From NCBI GenBank assembly GCA_964553875.1, contig CAZKNH010000214.1, positions 1-5,118 on the forward strand: a stretch of 5,118 nucleotides of DNA. Direction: 5' to 3'. The notes under the pieces are model-generated. The model saw only the letters and a program-made list of their open reading frames with translations, was not told the DNA's origin and searched no databases. Source of the stretch: ZC4RG20 sp964553875. GTDB taxonomy: Bacteria > Pseudomonadota > Gammaproteobacteria > Steroidobacterales > Rariloculaceae. A program made the position numbers and the translations under genes. Shown here in pieces: positions 1 to 4,144 of the stretch; position 1 is the stretch's first letter; every line of letters starts with the position of its first letter.

Positions 1-476
1 TACCCGCCATGCCGATCCACGCTCCCGGGCCCACGCATCCCGAGCTGCACGAGATACACGCGCCCCCTCGCGCCTTCGGGCGACGGCGTGATCTCGTGAT
101 TCAGCATCAGATGACTCCAGTCGGTCCAAGGAAGCGGCGTCTCACAGCCGCGCGACCCTCCGCCGACGAGCGCGGCGAGCGCCTCTCTCCCCTGCGCGAG
201 CACGCGCCCGCCGGCGGCGAAACCCGCGTCCGAGTTCTTGTCGATGAACACGCCGTCCTCGGTGAAGAGGTTCGCGTAGTCGTAGCCGTTGTTGGCGCAG
301 GTGTCGATCGCGTAGGCGTAGCGGTTGATGAGCTGCGTGATCTCGTAATAGTCGAGCGCGGTGAGCTCGGTCGTTTGCGCCTCGGCCGGCGCGCCGCCGA
401 GCTCGAAGCGGCCGAAGAAGAGGGCTGCAAGGGAGAAGACGACGAGCGCGATCGTCAGCAGGTTTCTCTTCAGCAT
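1..476 (-). CDS. Exported SnoaL-like (NTF2-fold) protein, C-terminus beyond window
   Basis: Seen: an open frame of 158 codons from the ATG at 476-474 to the left edge, with GAGGAG at 483-488 six bases upstream, which supports this start. Residues 1-33 form a signal peptide: basic MLKR, a hydrophobic core (about 6-21), and a likely cut after AEA (31-33), leaving Gln34 first. The mature part opens with DYYEITQLINRYAYAIDT (42-59), then NGYDYANLFTEDGVF (63-77), a helix around GREALAALV (96-104), NHEI (126-129) and GRVYLVQL (138-145). This order is typical of SnoaL-like domains (SnoaL_4 type), a cone-shaped alpha+beta fold used by ketosteroid-isomerase-like enzymes and by non-enzymatic binding proteins. 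The visible end, HGG plus TA, fits the family's conserved Gly-Gly-x-Tyr region, so probably only the last few dozen residues are missing. A periplasmic location is inferred. Substrate and reaction cannot be told. The family call is firm; the function is open. Confidence 0.85.
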   Translation of the reverse strand, partial: MLKRNLLTIALVVFSLAALFFGRFELGGAPAEAQTTELTALDYYEITQLINRYAYAIDTCANNGYDYANLFTEDGVFIDKNSDAGFAAGGRVLAQGREALAALVGGGSRGCETPLPWTDWSHLMLNHEITPSPEGARGRVYLVQLGMRGPGSVDRHGG

Positions 477-776
477 CGGGAACTCCTCGGCAGAACGAGC
501 AGTTCGAGCGTATCACGGTGAGCGCTCCGCGGCGCCACCGTGAAGCCGCGAAGTGCTCACGCGCTCCCCCCGATCCGGCCGAGCCCTCATCGCCGATGCC
601 GGCGGCGAAGCCTCGTTCCGACTCGCCCGGCTACGTGAATTCCGGCACAGCACCCCCCGGCTAAACCCGCTACGCTCTCGGCACTTCTGATGACGCATCG
701 ACCCGGGCGGGCAACGAAAGAATGCGTACTCTCTTGAGATATCCGCGGCTGCGTACCGCGTATTCCGCTGGATGCC
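477..776. other. Divergent intergenic region, no convincing gene
   Basis: These 300 bases separate the leftward SnoaL-like gene from the rightward cyclase gene and should hold both promoters. Apart from the GAGGAG ribosome site at 483-488, nothing strong is visible. Weak candidates are an extended -10-like TGATACGCT on the minus strand (507-515, no matching -35) and a TTGAGA (734-739, plus strand) without a good -10 at the right distance. The open frames crossing it are Arg/Ser/Pro-rich and have no recognisable domain. No strong hairpin followed by a T-run was found. Confidence 0.6.
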
Positions 777-2036
777 GTGTCTGTCTCTGAGGTCGATGCC
801 GCGGCGCCGGCGGAGAACGTAACGGATTCGGGCAGTGCTCGGCCTGCGCCGGGCCTTGGCCGGTTGATCGTCGGGCTCTGGCGCGTCGGCACTCGAGACG
901 CACCGCCTGAGCGGGCACGCGGGATCGCGCTCTCGAATCTGATCGCGCTGCTCGCTACCGGTTCGACGCTGCCGTACCAGGTGTTCTACCTGACCGACCT
1001 CGCTCACTATGCGTGGGTGTTCGCGGCGAACATGCTGTTCATCGCTTCGTACGCAGGCGTGCTGCTGCTGAACCGCGCCGGACGGTTCGAAGCCGCACGG
1101 GTTGTCGTCACCGGGACCGTCTACGTCCATATTCCCGTCGTCCTGTCGCTGATCAGCTCCGCGTCCGGCGTTCACTTTTTCTACTTTCCGATGGCCGCAT
1201 CCATGGGAGCGGTGTTCGGCAGCCGCGAGCGATGGGCCACGGGGCTGTTCGTCGGCCTCGGTGCGTTGCTCTTCGTCGTGTGTCACTTCGCGTTCCCGCC
1301 GGGGACGACGACGATCGTGATGTCCGAGTCGACTCTTCGCGCAATGTACGCTGCGAGTGCCGCCGGTGCCCTGCTGGTCACCGGCGGCTTCTCGTATCTG
1401 TTCCGCATGGAAATCGACCGCGCGGAGTCGGCGCTCACGCAGAGCAACCACGCGCTCGAGCGACTAACGACCGTCGATCCGGTGACGGGCCTCGCGAACA
1501 GACGCGCGATCGACGCATACCTCTCCACCCAATGGAAGCAGCTCGAGCGCCAACGGCAATCCGTGTCCCTGTTGCTGATCGACGTGGATTGCTTCAAGTC
1601 GTTCAATGACAACTACGGGCATCTCGCTGGCGACAGGTGTCTCGAGCAAGTGGCGGAGGCGCTGCGCGCAATAACGCGGCGGCACGACGACCTGATCGCG
1701 CGGTACGGCGGCGAGGAGTTCGTGATCGTGCTGCCGGCAACGAGCGAGGACGCCGCCGCGGAGATCGCCGAGCAGGTGCGCGCGTCGATCGAGCAGATCG
1801 GTATCCCGCACGATTTCTCCACGGTCGTGCCCGTGGTCACGGTCAGTATCGGCGTCGCCGGTGGCAGCGTGGACGAGCTCGAGGGCTTCTCGACGCTGCT
1901 ACATCGGGCGGATTCGGCGCTCTACGCCGCCAAGCACGGCGGCAGAAACCGCGTCGTGCGCTGGCAGGCGCTCGAGGAAGACGCAACGCTGACTGCGCGG
2001 CGCAAGCGTCTCGCCGTAGAGCGCGAGTCGGCGTAG
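777..2036 (+). CDS. Membrane-bound diguanylate cyclase (six-helix sensor + GGDEF)
   Basis: Predicted to make cyclic di-GMP from two GTP at the inner membrane. Seen in the 419-residue product: a polar N-terminal tail (1-45); about six hydrophobic segments near 50-72, 78-98, 107-127, 131-147, 153-173 and 189-209; a short, probably coiled-coil linker (210-232); then a full GGDEF domain. Its landmarks are DPVTGLANRR (234-243), LIDVDCFKSFND (267-278), GH (281-282), GD (285-286) and the active-site GGEEF (311-315). Metal-binding Asp269 and the catalytic loop are intact, so activity is expected. RHDD (302-305) lies five residues before GGEEF, exactly where the inhibitory RxxD I-site sits in PleD, implying product feedback. 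No EAL, PAS or receiver domain is present, and I cannot assign the six-helix part to a named sensor family. The GTG start at 777 is the first usual start codon after an in-frame stop at 735-737, but no good ribosome site precedes it, so the exact N-terminus is uncertain. Its stop is 6 bases from that of the converging DUF1810 gene. Confidence 0.93.
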   Translation: MSVSEVDAAAPAENVTDSGSARPAPGLGRLIVGLWRVGTRDAPPERARGIALSNLIALLATGSTLPYQVFYLTDLAHYAWVFAANMLFIASYAGVLLLNRAGRFEAARVVVTGTVYVHIPVVLSLISSASGVHFFYFPMAASMGAVFGSRERWATGLFVGLGALLFVVCHFAFPPGTTTIVMSESTLRAMYAASAAGALLVTGGFSYLFRMEIDRAESALTQSNHALERLTTVDPVTGLANRRAIDAYLSTQWKQLERQRQSVSLLLIDVDCFKSFNDNYGHLAGDRCLEQVAEALRAITRRHDDLIARYGGEEFVIVLPATSEDAAAEIAEQVRASIEQIGIPHDFSTVVPVVTVSIGVAGGSVDELEGFSTLLHRADSALYAAKHGGRNRVVRWQALEEDATLTARRKRLAVERESA

Positions 2037-2042
2037 GCGCCG

Positions 2043-2480
2043 CTACTCCTCACGCGGCCGGGAGAGGCGCGCGATCGTCAACGGATCCGGAACCGAGTCG
2101 AAGTATTTCGCGAGCGCCTGCTCGAAGACCGGCTGATTGAGGGCGACCTGCGCGAAGAGCGTCATCGACGATCGGAACTTCAAATCGTCCGGCGTCCGGA
2201 ATATGTCGTACGCCGACTTGCCCTCTATCCGATTCACGATCTCGGTGCATTCGACGAGCCTTGGCCCGAGTATCGGGTGCTCGAGATACGCCCGCGCCTC
2301 GTCGAGCGACCGGATCGCATAGTACTGCGCGGTCTCGCTTCGCCCGAGCCCTTCGAGCTGCGGGAAGATGAACCACATCCAGTGCGATTCCTTGCGCCCG
2401 GCGAGAAGCTCTGCCCGGGCCTGCGCGAACGTCGTGCGCTGGGCGTCGACGAATCGCTGAAGATCGAAGGGATCGCCCAT
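2043..2480 (-). CDS. DUF1810 family protein
   Basis: A complete 145-residue cytoplasmic protein with no signal peptide or membrane segment, close to the usual length of the DUF1810 family. Family hallmarks in order: DLQRFVDAQ (6-14), GRKESHWMWFIFPQLEGLG (28-46), YAIRSLDEARAYLEHPILG (54-72) followed by PRLVECT, and PDDLKFRSSMTLF (97-109). The Trp/His/Phe-rich SHWMWFIFPQ block and the RSSMTLF block are the strongest identifiers. The biochemical role of the family is, as far as I know, not established, and I assign none. The start is well fixed: an in-frame TAG at 2492-2490 lies only three codons upstream of the ATG, and the next Met is deep in the conserved block. There is no Shine-Dalgarno sequence before the ATG; a candidate extended -10 is placed so that the transcript would begin at the ATG itself. 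The gene stands alone on its strand here, between two rightward units. Confidence 0.92.
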   Translation of the reverse strand: MGDPFDLQRFVDAQRTTFAQARAELLAGRKESHWMWFIFPQLEGLGRSETAQYYAIRSLDEARAYLEHPILGPRLVECTEIVNRIEGKSAYDIFRTPDDLKFRSSMTLFAQVALNQPVFEQALAKYFDSVPDPLTIARLSRPREE

Positions 2481-2486
2481 GGGCCA

Positions 2487-2495
2487 ATGCTAGCA
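2487..2495 (-). promoter_or_regulatory. Candidate extended -10 promoter for DUF1810 gene (leaderless)
   Basis: Read on the minus strand these bases are TGCTAGCAT: a TGn extension followed by TAGCAT, matching four of six positions of TATAAT including the key second A and final T. With a standard spacing of six bases, transcription would start at base 2480, the A of the DUF1810 start codon. That would also explain why the gene lacks a ribosome binding site. No good -35 is visible, which is tolerated by extended -10 promoters. Prediction only. Confidence 0.4.
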
Positions 2496-2511
2496 AAAAT
2501 CGCGACACGGC

Positions 2512-2517
2512 TATAAT
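2512..2517 (+). promoter_or_regulatory. Perfect TATAAT -10 for the DUF6152 operon
   Basis: A consensus sigma-70 -10 hexamer, TATAAT, stands out in this GC-rich sequence 50 bases before the DUF6152 start codon. The best -35 at suitable spacing is poor (CTAGCA at 2490-2495, 16-base spacer, three of six matches), so the promoter may need an activator or rely on the A-rich stretch at 2495-2499. Transcription would start near 2523-2525, giving a leader of about 44 bases. Confidence 0.6.
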
Positions 2518-2525
2518 CGAATCCG

Positions 2526-2548
2526 CGAAGCGCGTGACGGGCGCTTCG
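2526..2548 (+). promoter_or_regulatory. Hairpin at predicted 5' end of DUF6152 mRNA
   Basis: A perfect 8-base inverted repeat, CGAAGCGC (2526-2533) and GCGCTTCG (2541-2548), encloses the 7-base loop GTGACGG. It begins within about three bases of the transcription start predicted from the TATAAT at 2512-2517 and ends before the ribosome site GAGGGGAG (2554-2561), leaving that site free. A hairpin at the extreme 5' end is known to protect mRNAs such as ompA from RNase E/RppH decay; that role here is inferred. No T-run follows, so it is not an intrinsic terminator. A regulator binding site is the alternative. Confidence 0.5.
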
Positions 2549-2567
2549 AGCAAGAGGGGAGACAACG

Positions 2568-2975
2568 ATGCCCAGGCGAATGGCCGCGTGGCTTCCACTG
2601 GTAACCGCGCTCATCGCGGCGCCCGCCGACGCGCATCACTCGTTCGCGGCCGAGTTCGACTACGACCTGACCGGCACGATCGAGGGCGAGGTCGTCGAGG
2701 CGCTCTACGTGAATCCTCATGTGCGCTACTTCGTGTCCGTCGTCGGCGAGGACGGGAAGGAAGTGATCTGGGATGCGCAGACGCGAAGCATCAGCGCGCT
2801 CACCCGCGTCGGCTGGACGCGCGACTTGATCAAGGTCGGTGACCGCGTCGTGCTCGAGGGCAATCTCGGCCGCGACGGCGCGCGGAAGATCTGGATTCGC
2901 GAGGTCAAGACGGCGACGGGCAGGGTCATCCGGCCGACCGAAGCCGTGACGGACGAGGAGGAGGCGGAGGAGTGA
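2568..2975 (+). CDS. Exported DUF6152 family protein
   Basis: A 135-residue protein with a clear signal peptide: MPRRM start, hydrophobic stretch 7-18, and a likely cut after ADA (20-22), so the mature chain starts HHSFAAEFD (23-31). Start and sequence pattern are typical of DUF6152: HHSFAAEFD, then a G-x-V-x-x-x-x-x-x-NPH segment (GEVVEALYVNPHVRYFVSV, about 55-74 region), GWTRDLIKVGDRVVLEG, and GRDGARKIWIREV. The alternating hydrophobic pattern suggests a small beta-barrel of OB-fold-like character (inference). Function is unknown; periplasmic location is predicted. The ATG at 2568 has GGAG at 2558-2561 six bases upstream; a second in-frame ATG at codon 5 is less well placed. The acidic C-terminal tail (TDEEEAEE) is encoded by purine-rich DNA that also carries the ribosome site of the next gene, which overlaps by four bases. 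Promoter: the TATAAT at 2512-2517. Confidence 0.85.
   Translation: MPRRMAAWLPLVTALIAAPADAHHSFAAEFDYDLTGTIEGEVVEALYVNPHVRYFVSVVGEDGKEVIWDAQTRSISALTRVGWTRDLIKVGDRVVLEGNLGRDGARKIWIREVKTATGRVIRPTEAVTDEEEAEE
2959..2964 (+). promoter_or_regulatory. Internal Shine-Dalgarno deciding the GTG start of the next gene
   Basis: AGGAGG, within a longer GAGGAGGAGG run (2955-2964), lies inside the DUF6152 coding region and ends seven bases before the GTG at 2972. It is an ideal ribosome site and is the main reason for choosing that GTG. The same bases encode the Glu-rich tail of DUF6152, so terminating ribosomes are brought directly to the downstream start. Confidence 0.8.
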
Positions 2976-4000
2976 ACGTTGCAAGCGGAGCGCTCCGCGG
3001 CGCGTGGCTCTGCGCGAGCCTCGTCCTGAGTTATGGATCCATCGCAGAAGCGCAAACGAGCACCGACCTCGTCGGTCGCTGGTCGCTGACGCTCGACGAG
3101 GGAAGCGCCGTGCACCGAGGTGTTCTCGAGATCGAGCAGGAGGGCGATGCGCTGCGCGCTTTCGTCGACGGAGGTCCGGTCACGTTCAATGTCGACGGCA
3201 ACCGTGTCGAGCTCGAGATCGATACGCGCGACGGCGGCGGGCGTCTATTGAGCTATGGGCTCACGGGCACGCTCGACGGCGGCAAGCTCTCGGGCGTGCT
3301 CGAGCCGCCGCTCGATGCGCCGGCGGGCCGCTGGCACGCCGAGCGGATCGTCGAGCAGCCGAAGCAACCGCCGAATCCGGTCGATTTCACCGGAGTCTGG
3401 TCGCGGGTGTCGCCGGGCATCGCGAAGGTCCACCTCGACTACACGCCGAAGGCGCAGGCCGTCGTCGACGGCTACCACTATCTCGACGATCCGGCGTTGC
3501 GCTGCGTGTCGCCGGGCCTCGTCCGTGTGTCCGGCTGGCCGTATCCGCTCGAGATCGTCCAGACCGAGCAGCAGGTCACGATTCTCTACGAAAGTTTCCA
3601 CGAGGTACGGCGCATCTGGCTCGACGGCCGCGACTACCCGCGCGATCTACCGCATCGATCGATGGGCTACTCGATCGGGCATTGGGACGGCTCGACGCTC
3701 GTCGTCGAGACGGAGATGCTGACGGAGGCGTTCGTAGATCTGAACGGACAGCCTTTGTCCGAGAACGCGCGCGTCGTCGAGCGCATGTCCCTCCACGACG
3801 GCGGCAATACGCTGCGGAGCGAGCTCACGCTCTACGATCCCGAGAACTACAACCGTCCGGTCACGCGCATCCGCGAGTGGCGGAAGACGCCGGAGACGGT
3901 GATCCTCGAGTACGATTGCGATCCGTATCCGTTCTTCCGCGGGCTCGAGATCGAAGGGAGGCTCGACGAGTACTGGGAACGCATGCGCCGGCGCCGATAG
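2972..4000 (+). CDS. Exported two-domain beta-rich protein of unknown function
   Basis: A 342-residue protein with a signal peptide (hydrophobic 11-24, likely cut after AEA at 25-27, Gln28 first). I recognise no named domain with certainty. Region 1 (about 32-126) starts DLVGRW and alternates short hydrophobic strands with turns (GVLEIEQEGDALRAF, NRVELEID, GLTGTLDGGKLSG), ending in a G-x-W-x-A-x-R motif: a small lipocalin-like or similar beta-barrel is plausible. A Pro-rich hinge (KQPPNPVD, 131-138) leads to region 2, which starts DFTGVW (138-143) and contains LRCVSPGL, RRIWLDGRDYP (213-223), MGYSIGHWDGSTLVVET (231-247), VVERM (268-272) and LYDPENYNRP. That pattern resembles a conserved hypothetical family I have seen in proteobacteria and acidobacteria (from memory). 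The mature chain has only two Cys, 178 and 316, a possible disulfide. The GTG start overlaps the DUF6152 stop as GTGA and has an ideal ribosome site, and it keeps the signal peptide; no nearby Met offers an alternative. Confidence 0.85.
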   Translation: MNVASGALRGAWLCASLVLSYGSIAEAQTSTDLVGRWSLTLDEGSAVHRGVLEIEQEGDALRAFVDGGPVTFNVDGNRVELEIDTRDGGGRLLSYGLTGTLDGGKLSGVLEPPLDAPAGRWHAERIVEQPKQPPNPVDFTGVWSRVSPGIAKVHLDYTPKAQAVVDGYHYLDDPALRCVSPGLVRVSGWPYPLEIVQTEQQVTILYESFHEVRRIWLDGRDYPRDLPHRSMGYSIGHWDGSTLVVETEMLTEAFVDLNGQPLSENARVVERMSLHDGGNTLRSELTLYDPENYNRPVTRIREWRKTPETVILEYDCDPYPFFRGLEIEGRLDEYWERMRRRR

Positions 4001-4144
4001 CGGCGACGCAGAGGCGAGCCTCGCCGGCAAAACGGGCGGGGAAGATAAGCCCGGGGAGCGAAGCGAGCGCGGCATGATGGCTGTGCGACCGAACCGCGGC
4101 CGCATGACGGACGGGCCGAAGAACCACGATAAGGAAAATTGACG
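4001..4144. other. Intergenic gap between two-domain gene and sulfatase gene
   Basis: These 144 bases hold the sulfatase ribosome site (AAGGA at 4131-4135, nine bases before the ATG). A short GC hairpin is possible near its start (GGCGA 4013-4017 with TCGCC 4021-4025, or CGGCGA 4001-4006 with TCGCCG 4021-4026) but no T-run follows. No convincing promoter is seen; two GATAAG-containing stretches (4043-4049 and 4128-4133 region) are only weakly like a -10. Whether the sulfatase shares the upstream transcript cannot be decided by eye. Confidence 0.5.

Noticed and set aside
9..521. Plus-strand open frame of 170 codons at the left edge
   Set aside because: It is antisense to the SnoaL-like gene, which has a signal peptide, a good ribosome site and family motifs.
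734..739. TTGAGA as a -35 for the cyclase gene
   Set aside because: No -10-like hexamer is found 16-18 bases downstream, only GC-rich sequence, so a promoter call is not justified.
772..822. Small 16-codon frame (ATG at 772) overlapping the cyclase start, Arg-rich
   Set aside because: It could be a leader peptide, but it has no ribosome site and its Arg run follows from the GC-rich out-of-frame reading of the cyclase N-terminus.
513..1451. Long open frame of 312 codons on the minus strand
   Set aside because: It lies opposite the cyclase gene, which has clear family motifs. Its product is Arg/Glu/Gln-rich low-complexity sequence, typical of the antisense frame of a GC-rich gene.
3653..3664. 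Palindrome CATCGATCGATG
   Set aside because: It lies inside the conserved coding region of the two-domain gene, where ATCGATCG-type words are frequent from codon choice; no regulatory context.
4001..4026. Possible terminator hairpin after the two-domain gene
   Set aside because: The stems are short (5-6 bp) and mutually exclusive, and no T-run follows on the plus strand.
3004..4077. Open frame of 357 codons on the plus strand, longer than the gene chosen there
   Set aside because: It is the shifted frame of the two-domain gene. Its product is extremely Arg/Ala-rich, has no signal peptide or motif, and lacks the ribosome site and stop-start overlap that support the 2972 start.
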